Part shown: positions 35,184-42,038 of the stretch, piece after piece
Numbering within the stretch: the stretch's first letter is position 1
Layout: each line of letters begins with the position of its first letter
Assembly (NCBI GenBank): GCA_964549275.1
Contig: CAZJUP010000019.1
Location: 1 to 42,047, forward strand
DNA: 42,047 nucleotides
Direction: 5' to 3'
From: CAZJUP01 sp964549275
GTDB taxonomy: Bacteria > Fidelibacterota > Marinisomatia > Marinisomatales > TCS55
Made by a program: the position numbers and the translations under genes
Notes under the pieces: generated by a model
Database searches by the model: none
What the model was told of the DNA's origin: nothing
What the model saw: the letters and a program-made list of their open reading frames with translations, nothing else

Positions 35184-36053
35184 ATGGATTATTATACCTG
35201 GTCAAATAAAGGAGTTAGTGTTGATATTAACGGGAAAAACATATTCGTTATAGATGAGGGGAGTGGTAAGGATACACTGGTCATTCTTCATGGCTTTCCC
35301 TCATGCAGTTATGATTATTGGAAGGTTTTGCCCATACTTTCAAAAAAATTCAGGGTGATTATTCACGACCAAATTGGTTTTGGTCTTTCAGAAAAGCCAA
35401 AAGAGTATTCCTATTCCTTATTTGAACAGGCAGACACAGCGTTGGACCTGTGGAAGACGTTGAATGTGGATCGTGTATATTTAATAGCTCATGATTACGG
35501 ATGCAGTGTCGCCACTGAAATCCTTGCGAGAGAAAAAGATGGCATGTTACCTCTCAAATTACATGGAGCAGTTTTGGGGAATGGAAGTATGTTATTAAAC
35601 TTGGCCAAACTGCAGCTTGTACAAAAAGCTCTCAGAAATAAAATTATAGGCCCAATAGTTGGCAGATTAAGCACCAAATGGGTTTTTGAAAAAAGTATGA
35701 AAAAGCTGTGGTCAAATTCATCAAAAATTGATGAAGAAGATATTGAAGTGCTATGGAATTTGTTGCAGATTAATCGAGGGCGACATCGACTATCAAAAGT
35801 TTCACAATATTTAAAAGAAAGGGTAAAGTACAAAGACCGATGGATTGGTGCATTGCAAAGCCATAAACTACCTCTAGGATTTGTATGGGCGGAAGATGAC
35901 CCGATAGCCGTATTGGATATGGGTAAAACACTTCATGGTCTAAGTTTAAATAGTTCGTTAATCACCTTACCGGGTGTGGGGCATTATCCTATGCTGGAGG
36001 CACCGGAAGAATGGTCTAAAGCCGTAAGGGATACAATCGCCGGTTTCAAATAG
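35184..36053 (+). CDS. Alpha/beta hydrolase with Asp nucleophile
   Basis: This 289-residue protein (TTG at 35181 is an alternative start) has oxyanion motif HGFP (36-39) and nucleophile elbow AHDYGCSVA with Asp104. Asp238 or Asp239 in WAEDDP is the likely acid and His267 in GVGHYPML the base. An Asp nucleophile places it with epoxide hydrolases and haloalkane or haloacetate dehalogenases rather than esterases. The residue after the nucleophile is Tyr where dehalogenases typically have Trp, so halide release is doubtful and an epoxide hydrolase-like or novel role is open. It follows the molybdoenzyme by 147 bases on the same strand. Confidence 0.82.
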   Translation: MDYYTWSNKGVSVDINGKNIFVIDEGSGKDTLVILHGFPSCSYDYWKVLPILSKKFRVIIHDQIGFGLSEKPKEYSYSLFEQADTALDLWKTLNVDRVYLIAHDYGCSVATEILAREKDGMLPLKLHGAVLGNGSMLLNLAKLQLVQKALRNKIIGPIVGRLSTKWVFEKSMKKLWSNSSKIDEEDIEVLWNLLQINRGRHRLSKVSQYLKERVKYKDRWIGALQSHKLPLGFVWAEDDPIAVLDMGKTLHGLSLNSSLITLPGVGHYPMLEAPEEWSKAVRDTIAGFK

Positions 36054-36105
36054 ATTTTTTTCAGTTTTGAGTAATGGTTATTTAATGAAGTGTGTTCAAT
36101 ATGAA

Positions 36106-36930
36106 TTATTCCTTCATATCTTTCGCACACCTAAATCCCTGAACATCCTGCCACCATTTTACGTCAGGCGGATTATCTCCGCGATTATAAACCCTTAATC
36201 CCTTGTGCCAGCTGTACCAATGGCCGCCCCTTGTAACTTTTGTTTTTCCTGTTTTGGGCCCTTGTGGATTTTCTTTTGGTGATACTTGGTAATAATCCCA
36301 TTGGTACCAATCCTGGCACCACTCTGCCACATTCCCGGCCATATCATACAAGCCGTAACCGTTTGGTGAAAAACCACCTACAGGTGAAGATAATCTCCAT
36401 TTGTCTTTTCCTTTCAACAAACGGTTTTTGTATTCATTATCCTCTTTCCAGTATTTATGAAAATTGGCATCATCCTTTGTGATGTAATTTCCCCAGGGAT
36501 AACGCATACCCTCCAATCCTCCCCGGGCAGCATATTCCCATTCTGCTTCCGTAGGTAGACGTTTTCCTGCCCATTTCGCATAGGAGGATGCATCATACCA
36601 ATTGATACTGACCATAGGGTGTTCTTGAGTTGGAGCGACAAAATATTTTTCCCAAATTGACCAATTAAATTCATATCCTGTTTCATCCAAAAATTGCTTA
36701 AACTGGCCAACCGTCACCTCATATTTATCCATATAAAAACTGTCAATTTCTACAGAATGGGCAGGGAAATTATCATCCTGAAGATTACCATCAGCACGTC
36801 CCATGATGAATATTCCACCTGGAATGAGGACCATATTTTTTTCAATATCAAAGGTATCGCCCTGGCTTGACAATAGGGTGGGTACCAGAAGGATTAAGCG
36901 ACCCATAGTATGAAATGTCAAATTACACAT
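36106..36930 (-). CDS. Secreted SUMF1/FGE-fold protein lacking catalytic cysteines
   Basis: This 274-residue protein has a signal-peptide-like start (MGRLILLVPTLLSSQG from the internal ATG at 36906, or eight residues longer from 36930). The C-type-lectin-like sulfatase-modifying-factor domain is clear: MVLIPGGIFIMGRADG, YEVTVGQFKQFLDETGYEF, WAGKRLPTEAEWEYAARGG, YDMAGNVAEWCQDWYQWDYY and QGFRC. Formylglycine-generating enzymes carry two active Cys about 20 residues before GFRC; here that region (HKGLRVYNRGDNPP) has none. It is therefore probably not a sulfatase activator but a binding or structural member, as is common in this superfamily. Confidence 0.85.
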   Translation of the reverse strand: MCNLTFHTMGRLILLVPTLLSSQGDTFDIEKNMVLIPGGIFIMGRADGNLQDDNFPAHSVEIDSFYMDKYEVTVGQFKQFLDETGYEFNWSIWEKYFVAPTQEHPMVSINWYDASSYAKWAGKRLPTEAEWEYAARGGLEGMRYPWGNYITKDDANFHKYWKEDNEYKNRLLKGKDKWRLSSPVGGFSPNGYGLYDMAGNVAEWCQDWYQWDYYQVSPKENPQGPKTGKTKVTRGGHWYSWHKGLRVYNRGDNPPDVKWWQDVQGFRCAKDMKE

Positions 36931-36948
36931 AGGATTGACATTTAGTAA

Positions 36949-38529
36949 TTATTGTGCAATTAATACAACCAGGCGATGTGGGCTTGAATCAGAGGGATGG
37001 TACATGATAATGTCTTTCTTAAAGTCCCCGTTTAAATCTGATAACCATGTGTTTAATTCACTACCGGGGACCGAAGTCGAAACAATGTGAGGGTCCTGAG
37101 ACAACATGTTTAACTCATAATCCCATGAATATACATGCAATTTTATCGGGCTCAAGGATACAACGATTTCTGTTTTCCCATCTCCGGTTATGTCACCAAT
37201 TTTAATAGCTGGATAAAAACCGGAATCCCAATCAAAGTTTACTTTCCACAATCCCGTTATATGTGGTGTTTTAAGGAAATGGTTATTTTCATTTTGGAAA
37301 TATTCGTATTCAATATAAACAGTCTTAAATAAAAGGGTACGAATTATTGAGCCAATGCCGATTCGGACATCGTACCTGAAAAGATCTCTTGTATTATCAT
37401 TATTAAAATCATGAAACCAATAGAAGGCATATCCTGCAGTTTCGCCAATTCCCGCCTTCCCGGAAGGGAAAACTGCTGAACTATTATTTTCCGTAAATTG
37501 AGTCCAATTTTCTGCGGGAGTTCCATAATATACCGTGTATTTGCTCTTCATTTTTAATGGGCTTCTTCCGGTTAAAGTGTGTGTGACCATATCAGCAACA
37601 CCATCACCATTAATATCACTGAATTGTTTCATGTAGATATGGGTGGATGATTTTCTAAGGCCAAGCACTAAAGGTAGACCGCTCTTTCCACTGAATTGAA
37701 AGGCTAGAGAATAGGGTGCATCTGTTCCGGTTGTTACAATCGTGTTAAAAGGTATAGGTATTGAATCAAACTGCCCCGTTTCTGTCCGGATATATACATC
37801 ATAATGGTCTCCGTTTCTAAAAACAAGGTCCTTTCTGCCATCCAGATTGTGGTCATAAAAATGGACACGACTTAAATACCAGGGGATGGTTAATGCATTC
37901 AGTCCCACTTCTCGATAGGTGCGGGTATCTCCTGTGGCTTTCAAATCGAGAAATGGTTCTGGTGGCCCCAAGGTAAAGGGGGAAGAAAACGTACCCTCAT
38001 TATTTTGGATATAAAGGGAAAATCCTTCTAAACCGGGAATGATAAAGTCGTCTAAAGAATCCCCGTTTAAATCTTTTGTCATATTGACTCGCGGAATTTG
38101 TTTTTCAGACGTACCGCTGTAATCAAAATTGATAGATAGCAGGACATGACTTGTTCCATCCTCTAAATTAAGCCATGAGAAAACTCCTTCTTGATAATAG
38201 ATGAAACGATCCTGCCCGGCAATGTTTGCTATATCGACAAATAATAGATTTGGCGGTAATTCTAATTCTATCGATTCTTTCCAAGTATTTTTTTTAAATA
38301 CAAACACATAAAGGGAAATTTTCCCTAAAGTATCTTTTGAAACAACGGCAAATTCTGAATGGGAATTGCCTAATAGATTTCCAGATAATACAGTTTGGTA
38401 TTTTTCTTTCCCCAACATGATTTCATATTGAGAAAATGTGATGGGCTGGGGATTGTGTTCCGGTGGTACTGCATATAAAAATGAGGACAATACGAATAGA
38501 AAAATGAAATTAGGATTCAATAATTTCAT
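36949..38529 (-). CDS. Secreted FG-GAP/VCBS repeat protein
   Basis: This 526-residue protein has an N-terminal signal peptide (LLNPNFIFLFVLSSFLYA). At least six calcium-loop repeats of the D-x-N/D-x-D type are spaced along it: DLNGDSLDDF (near residue 155), DHNLDGRKDL (225), DINGDGVADM (306), DFNNDNTRDL (374), DITGDGKTEI (445) and DLNGDFKKDI (498). This is the pattern of an FG-GAP beta-propeller, used outside the cell for adhesion or carbohydrate and protein binding. It starts one base after the stop of the small gene at 38531-38731 and is followed by the SUMF1-fold gene after 18 bases. Confidence 0.85.
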   Translation of the reverse strand: MKLLNPNFIFLFVLSSFLYAVPPEHNPQPITFSQYEIMLGKEKYQTVLSGNLLGNSHSEFAVVSKDTLGKISLYVFVFKKNTWKESIELELPPNLLFVDIANIAGQDRFIYYQEGVFSWLNLEDGTSHVLLSINFDYSGTSEKQIPRVNMTKDLNGDSLDDFIIPGLEGFSLYIQNNEGTFSSPFTLGPPEPFLDLKATGDTRTYREVGLNALTIPWYLSRVHFYDHNLDGRKDLVFRNGDHYDVYIRTETGQFDSIPIPFNTIVTTGTDAPYSLAFQFSGKSGLPLVLGLRKSSTHIYMKQFSDINGDGVADMVTHTLTGRSPLKMKSKYTVYYGTPAENWTQFTENNSSAVFPSGKAGIGETAGYAFYWFHDFNNDNTRDLFRYDVRIGIGSIIRTLLFKTVYIEYEYFQNENNHFLKTPHITGLWKVNFDWDSGFYPAIKIGDITGDGKTEIVVSLSPIKLHVYSWDYELNMLSQDPHIVSTSVPGSELNTWLSDLNGDFKKDIIMYHPSDSSPHRLVVLIAQ

Positions 38530-38530
38530 T

Positions 38531-38731
38531 TTAAGACCATTTTTCCAGTGCTTTCTGTTTCTTTTCCAACTTATTGAATTGGCCTTTTGTCAGAAATATT
38601 CGATGGTGAGTAGGGTCATATAACTCCTGATCCAGTTTGAAACGATTTCCCAATCCCATTTGAATAATTTTTCCTGTCTTAACATCCAGATCCAAAAAAT
38701 ATCGTGTATCTTTATCGCGTACTTTACTCAT
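38531..38731 (-). CDS. Small conserved hypothetical protein
   Basis: This 66-residue soluble, highly charged protein reads VRDKDTRYFLDLDVKTGKII at the start and HHRIFLTKGQFNKLEKKQKA near the end. The pattern of a short beta hairpin followed by a basic helix resembles small conserved proteins of unknown function in other bacteria; I do not know a role. It has no signal peptide. It ends one base before the FG-GAP gene begins, so translation is probably coupled. Confidence 0.6.
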   Translation of the reverse strand: MSKVRDKDTRYFLDLDVKTGKIIQMGLGNRFKLDQELYDPTHHRIFLTKGQFNKLEKKQKALEKWS

Positions 38732-38803
38732 ATTGTGTTTATCTTAATTTTTGCTTGTCCATATGGCAATCAGAAGATATTTATTCTTGGTGTTAAAGGT
38801 GGA

Positions 38804-39067
38804 TTATTGATTTTTCCATCGCTCAAGTTTTGGAATTCCTCGGGTTAATATCCAGGCTAAAAGACCATTCATTCCATCCTTTTTCATTTCCTGAATACAA
38901 TATTTTTGAAATTTTTCCGCTGTATCCACGTCAGGAGGGTTGAGAAACTTTCCGTTTTCATAACACATGGAACAATATTTTTCATTGAGTGTGCCATCTG
39001 CATTTGAGCCGCCACCTTTTTTATCCTTTTTCAGGGGATAACCGCAGCTTTGACAATACTTATTCAT
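38804..39067 (-). CDS. Zinc-ribbon protein
   Basis: This 87-residue protein starts NKYCQSCGYPLKKDKKGGGS and continues to EKYCSMCYENGKF, giving two CxxC knuckles in the putative zinc-ribbon family (Pfam PF12674). The remainder is helical (VDTAEKFQKYCIQEMKKDGM). Members are often small proteins annotated only as zinc ribbon; the function is unknown. A good AAAGGAGT ribosome binding site (39074-39083 region) supports the ATG at 39067. A TATAAT element lies upstream. Confidence 0.8.
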   Translation of the reverse strand: MNKYCQSCGYPLKKDKKGGGSNADGTLNEKYCSMCYENGKFLNPPDVDTAEKFQKYCIQEMKKDGMNGLLAWILTRGIPKLERWKNQ

Positions 39068-39331
39068 AACCTGACTCCTTTGATTTAGAGCTTCTGTGTG
39101 GTGTTATGTTTTGATATTATACACCGAAATTATTACCAAATTTCATTTGAGTGGTCAAAAAAGGTATTGAAAGTATATTCTTTTGTTTTGAGTCCTATTC
39201 GTTGGTGAAATTATTTTTATCTTTACAAATCTGGGATGAACCAATACGGATGATTTACTCCTATTCCTTATCCCCGTCTGTTCTAATCGGGGTAACCTGC
39301 GTACTTTATAGAGTTTGTCTTACGGCAAATC
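39068..39331. other. Intergenic stretch, little content
   Basis: Apart from the TATAAT element at 39116-39121 and a five-base-pair CCCCG/CGGGG stem near 39273-39292, I see nothing convincing here. A 70-codon + strand reading frame (39151-39363) has no ribosome binding site, overlaps the 40-codon gene on the other strand, and looks accidental. Confidence 0.5.
39116..39121 (-). promoter_or_regulatory. Possible -10 element for the zinc-ribbon gene
   Basis: On the - strand this is a perfect TATAAT, 48 bases before the ATG at 39067, leaving a leader of about 40 bases that contains AAAGGAGT. No good -35 sequence lies 16-18 bases upstream, so it is only a candidate. Confidence 0.35.
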
Positions 39332-39454
39332 CTAAAAATACAGTGTTGGTCCCAAGACAATAACATAAAGAAACACCACGGCAATTGAAATGGGCACAAT
39401 GGCCATAACCGTCATCCAATCGACAACAGGTTTGGGACTAGGATTTGAATTCAT
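39332..39454 (-). CDS. 40-residue single-helix membrane protein
   Basis: An open frame of 40 codons from ATG 39454 encodes MNSNPSPKPVVDWMTVMAIV and continues PISIAVVFLYVIVLGPTLYF to a TAG stop. The layout is a short polar, proline-containing N-terminus and one long hydrophobic helix (about residues 14-36), typical of small inner-membrane proteins. GTGGA, about 12 bases ahead, is a weak ribosome binding site. I recognise no family. The coherent amphipathic layout argues for a real gene, but its size leaves doubt. Confidence 0.45.
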   Translation of the reverse strand: MNSNPSPKPVVDWMTVMAIVPISIAVVFLYVIVLGPTLYF

Positions 39455-39477
39455 TTTTATTTGTTCCACTATAGATC

Positions 39478-39507
39478 TTGACAACCGCTTTTTAAAAAGT
39501 TGATAAT
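39478..39507 (+). promoter_or_regulatory. Sigma-70-like promoter, antisense orientation
   Basis: TTGACA (39478-39483, full consensus) is followed after 18 bases by GATAAT (39502-39507, five of six). It reads rightward into the 3' end of the nitroreductase-like gene, which is on the - strand, so a transcript from here would be antisense to that gene. The spacer contains the palindrome CTTTTTAAAAAG. Activity is inferred from the match only. Confidence 0.4.
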
Positions 39508-39526
39508 ATTGGCCTATTGAGCAAAA

Positions 39527-40675
39527 TTACGACTGAATAAAAGTATCAACAGTTTGTCTCGGTGAAGGACCGGGTTGTTTGGCATATCCTAAGCGAGCTA
39601 ACATTTGTACCGTGTGAGTATTTGGAATGTTCAACATTTTTAAAAATTCCATTTGTAAATCTTGCATTTCCGAATATTCTTGAAGGACTTGACTGACTGG
39701 ATGGATGCGTACCCCTAATTGTGTGGCTTTCAAATCAAGTCGTGCATAGGTTCTGCCAATTTGTAATTGTGTCGCCCGACTGTTGTTTTTGGAAGCTAAC
39801 CAAAAAAATGCAGGTGTATTCAGCAGCATTTCTGTGTATATATCGACACCAGTCTGAAACGCGGACGACATAGGATCCATTAAAGTTTTCCTGTCAATAA
39901 TACCAAAAAATTTCCCCCACCAAATACTGGTACCTAATAAATCAATTCCATTGGGATTGGCTTCGACTTCGGAAGAACCAATTCTCATTAAGTCTACGCT
40001 TTCCTTCATGGTACGGGGAGTATATGATTCGATTTTCCATGCTTTTAATGTGATTTCTCTCAACAATCTCACTAAGTCTTTGTCCGTTAAAATTTTAGAC
40101 ATAAATGGAGATTGATTTAATTCAATTTGCAGTTCTTTCTGATGGGTTAATTTTAAAGGAGTTGTTTCAAATGGTTCCTTTGTGCTTCGGCGTTGCAAAA
40201 GATTTAAAAATAATGGGTCTGTAGTTCGTTGTGGATTTTTTTTCAATGCAATTTTTGCAATCGGTCGATCCTTGACTGTTTTTGGATCAAATTCCCCTTC
40301 TGGGAAATAGCGTATTTTAAGCTGGAAACCCAAATGGCTGGCTGCAATATCCAATAACTCTAAAAACGTTCCGTGGCCAATCATGATTTGTCGGGAAAAT
40401 GGATCAGTTTCAGGTAGCAGACGATTAGAGTCGCAATAAAGAATAATGCTGTCAGGTTGAGATAGATCCACTTTCCATGGTTGCCTATTGTGAGGGTTTG
40501 GTGCAAGAATCGCATAAGAAAGCATTGTGATACGATCATCTTTATGTTTTTTAGGTTGCCATGGTAAGATAGCTTTAGGAGGCATTTTATTACAGCTCAC
40601 CATTACTGGATTAGAACCAAAAATCAAAGCTCCTGTCCCCATAACTTTTATGAATTTTCGACGACTAATATCCAT
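39527..40675 (-). CDS. Tat-exported Acg-like nitroreductase-family protein
   Basis: This 382-residue protein has a twin-arginine signal SRRKFIK (residues 4-10), a hydrophobic stretch and then VMVSC with Cys28, which could be a weak lipobox. The mature part has LAPNPHNRQPW (residues 57-67), the FMN-phosphate-binding start typical of nitroreductases. Two half-domain segments follow (RRSTKEPFETTPL, QIGRTYARLDLKATQLGVRI). This duplicated, diverged layout matches the Acg/Rv2032-type group, some of which bind and store FMN rather than act as reductases. Tat export fits a protein that folds with its flavin first. AAGGA five bases before the ATG supports the start. Confidence 0.78.
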   Translation of the reverse strand: MDISRRKFIKVMGTGALIFGSNPVMVSCNKMPPKAILPWQPKKHKDDRITMLSYAILAPNPHNRQPWKVDLSQPDSIILYCDSNRLLPETDPFSRQIMIGHGTFLELLDIAASHLGFQLKIRYFPEGEFDPKTVKDRPIAKIALKKNPQRTTDPLFLNLLQRRSTKEPFETTPLKLTHQKELQIELNQSPFMSKILTDKDLVRLLREITLKAWKIESYTPRTMKESVDLMRIGSSEVEANPNGIDLLGTSIWWGKFFGIIDRKTLMDPMSSAFQTGVDIYTEMLLNTPAFFWLASKNNSRATQLQIGRTYARLDLKATQLGVRIHPVSQVLQEYSEMQDLQMEFLKMLNIPNTHTVQMLARLGYAKQPGPSPRQTVDTFIQS

Positions 40676-40706
40676 TTTTATCCTTGACGTTTTTATTGAT
40701 TAAGAA

Positions 40707-40734
40707 AGTATACCGGAAAAAAAGTTTGATTCAA
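40707..40734 (-). promoter_or_regulatory. Sigma-70-like promoter of the nitroreductase-like gene
   Basis: Read on the - strand, TTGAAT (40734-40729) is followed after 16 bases by TATACT (40712-40707), which ends 31 bases before the ATG at 40675. The match to TTGACA/TATAAT is four and five of six. Position and spacing fit a primary promoter with a short leader. Confidence 0.5.
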
Positions 40735-40750
40735 ACGACAAAATTCAGTG

Positions 40751-40839
40751 GCGCAAGGGTTGCAGAACCGAACAGCCTCGAGTACCAACAAAACTTTACG
40801 AAAACACCAAGCCAACCCGTTCAATCACAACCCTTACAC
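40751..40839. repeat. Long-range imperfect inverted repeat in A/C-rich segment
   Basis: AAGGGTTG (40755-40762) is perfectly complementary to CAACCCTT (40828-40835), and the outer four bases on each side pair at two of four positions. The intervening 65 bases are A/C-rich on the + strand. The surrounding 130 bases are about 45 percent G+C by hand count, clearly richer than the adjacent protease gene. A single-stranded fold of about 90 bases is possible. I see no transposase and no clear attC core sites. Confidence 0.4.
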
Positions 40840-40895
40840 ACAAATGCAAAACCACGTTGTTTACCAACCAATTGTGGATTTTCATATTCCAAAAT

Positions 40896-41627
40896 TTAAG
40901 AGAAGAATATTAGGGTTAAGTATCCAACAAAATACATGATGAAATTTGCATAATTATGAGTTACGATTGGAGCCACTAAGCTTTTTGTCCTATCGTAGGT
41001 TATCCCATAAAATATTCCTAAGACAAAAGCCATTATGACTTGAAGTAAATTGTAGTTAATAGAGAAAGGAGTAAGATTAATTTCAACATGCGCAAAAGTA
41101 AAAATGACTGCTGCGATAATAGCAGCTGAAGGAACATTTAATTTTATTATCTTAAAAGAACCCTTCCAAACTTGAGTTAAAAATGTTTGCAGTAGACTAC
41201 GAAAGAATATTTCTTCAGATGTTCCACTCATGATCGCCTGAAAAGAAATCCATCCTAAAATATTAAATGTTGTGTGTGAGAATCCGAAAGAATGAGGTTT
41301 ACCTTCCAAAAAATTAGGCAAATAGTTTAATACTGTTATACCCCCATAAATCAAAAAGAACCCTAGAATATATTTCAGAGATAATCTCCAATTTTTCAAA
41401 TTAAAACCATAATCATAGAACCGTCCTCTTAATATGATTGTGATGAAGACTAAGGCTAAAATCATTTGCCCAAAATGATGAATATGTTGTCTAATCCAAA
41501 AGTGGTCTTTTATAAAGCCATTAGGGAATAATGGTAAAATTAAGTGCTTGATAAATAACTGTTCATTGATGAGGATAATGATCAGGTATATGACAAACGC
41601 TAATAATAAAATGAGTATTTTTCTCAT
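40896..41627 (-). CDS. CPBP-family intramembrane metalloprotease (CAAX/Abi type)
   Basis: This 243-residue, multi-helix membrane protein carries the CPBP (PF02517) motifs: E138-E-x-F-F-R143 in GTSEEIFFRSLL, His180 in FTFAHVEI and His224 in VTHNYANF. These glutamates and histidines form the metal-dependent active site in the Rce1-like fold. Bacterial members act in bacteriocin self-immunity, peptide maturation or unknown membrane proteolysis. The ATG overlaps the stop of the upstream small reading frame (ATGA, four bases). Its AT content is higher than in the core genes. Confidence 0.85.
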   Translation of the reverse strand: MRKILILLLAFVIYLIIILINEQLFIKHLILPLFPNGFIKDHFWIRQHIHHFGQMILALVFITIILRGRFYDYGFNLKNWRLSLKYILGFFLIYGGITVLNYLPNFLEGKPHSFGFSHTTFNILGWISFQAIMSGTSEEIFFRSLLQTFLTQVWKGSFKIIKLNVPSAAIIAAVIFTFAHVEINLTPFSINYNLLQVIMAFVLGIFYGITYDRTKSLVAPIVTHNYANFIMYFVGYLTLIFFS

Positions 41628-41839
41628 GTGATTTCTCTATTTTGGTTTTGACTCTTGATTCGGCTTACAAATAGTTCACAGATCAGACTGACGCTTAATT
41701 CTTGATTTTGGATATTAAATGTATCCCGAATCCATAATTTAAAAACTGTCATTAATATCAGCCGAATAGAGTAAGTTTTAAGTGCACTATCTTCAATTGA
41801 CTTTAATCTTTTTATCAATGAGAAATTCAGAGAATTCAA
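41624..41839 (-). CDS. Small hypothetical reading frame, possibly frameshifted
   Basis: The longest version (71 codons) starts at TTG 41839 and overlaps the next upstream frame by 47 bases; an ATG at 41752 would give a non-overlapping 42-residue product (MTVFKLWIRDTFNIQNQELS onward). The end overlaps the protease ATG by four bases. I recognise no family. It could instead be the continuation of the upstream 81-codon frame: a one-base change in the T5 run at 41809-41813 would join them into about 137 residues. Confidence 0.3.
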   Translation of the reverse strand: MNSLNFSLIKRLKSIEDSALKTYSIRLILMTVFKLWIRDTFNIQNQELSVSLICELFVSRIKSQNQNREIT

Positions 41840-42038
41840 GACCCAATCCTACACCAAGACCTAATAAAAACCCTAAATTTATATTCATAAATAATTCCTG
41901 TCTGAGATTTGTAGATATAAAGATTATTGAAAGAATAAATGTGTTTGCTATATACAAAATCGTAATAAAACTCGCAAAAACAATAAAATTACGGTTATGC
42001 AACCTTTTTTCTGTAAAATTGGTTAACAGGGTTTTCAT
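41793..42038 (-). CDS. Small membrane protein, unknown function
   Basis: This 81-residue frame from ATG 42038 has a basic N-terminus (KTLLTNFTEKRLHNRN) and two hydrophobic segments: FIVFASFITILYIANTFI (about 19-36) and a Gly/Leu-rich LGFLLGLGVGLGLEFSEFLI (about 54-73). I do not recognise it. It lies upstream of the CPBP protease on the same strand and may be co-expressed with it. Its promoter would lie beyond the window edge. Confidence 0.5.
   Translation of the reverse strand: MKTLLTNFTEKRLHNRNFIVFASFITILYIANTFILSIIFISTNLRQELFMNINLGFLLGLGVGLGLEFSEFLIDKKIKVN

Noticed and set aside
39266..39294. Rho-independent terminator from CCCCG/CGGGG
   Set aside because: The stem is only five base pairs and no T tract follows on either strand.
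39151..39363. 70-codon + strand frame
   Set aside because: No ribosome binding site, unusual composition, and it overlaps a more coherent small frame on the other strand.
40741..40870. Integron attC site
   Set aside because: There is an inverted repeat and a foldable segment, but I could not find the paired GTTRRRY/RYYYAAC core sites.
40684..40939. Two overlapping + strand frames of 63 and 71 codons
   Set aside because: They translate the A/C-rich intergenic segment into low-complexity Asn/Gln/Pro text and run antisense into the protease gene.
41793..41839. Programmed -1 frameshift between the two small frames
   Set aside because: The downstream frame is +1 relative to the upstream one and the A-rich site is not a canonical -1 slippery heptamer; a one-base indel or two separate genes is simpler.
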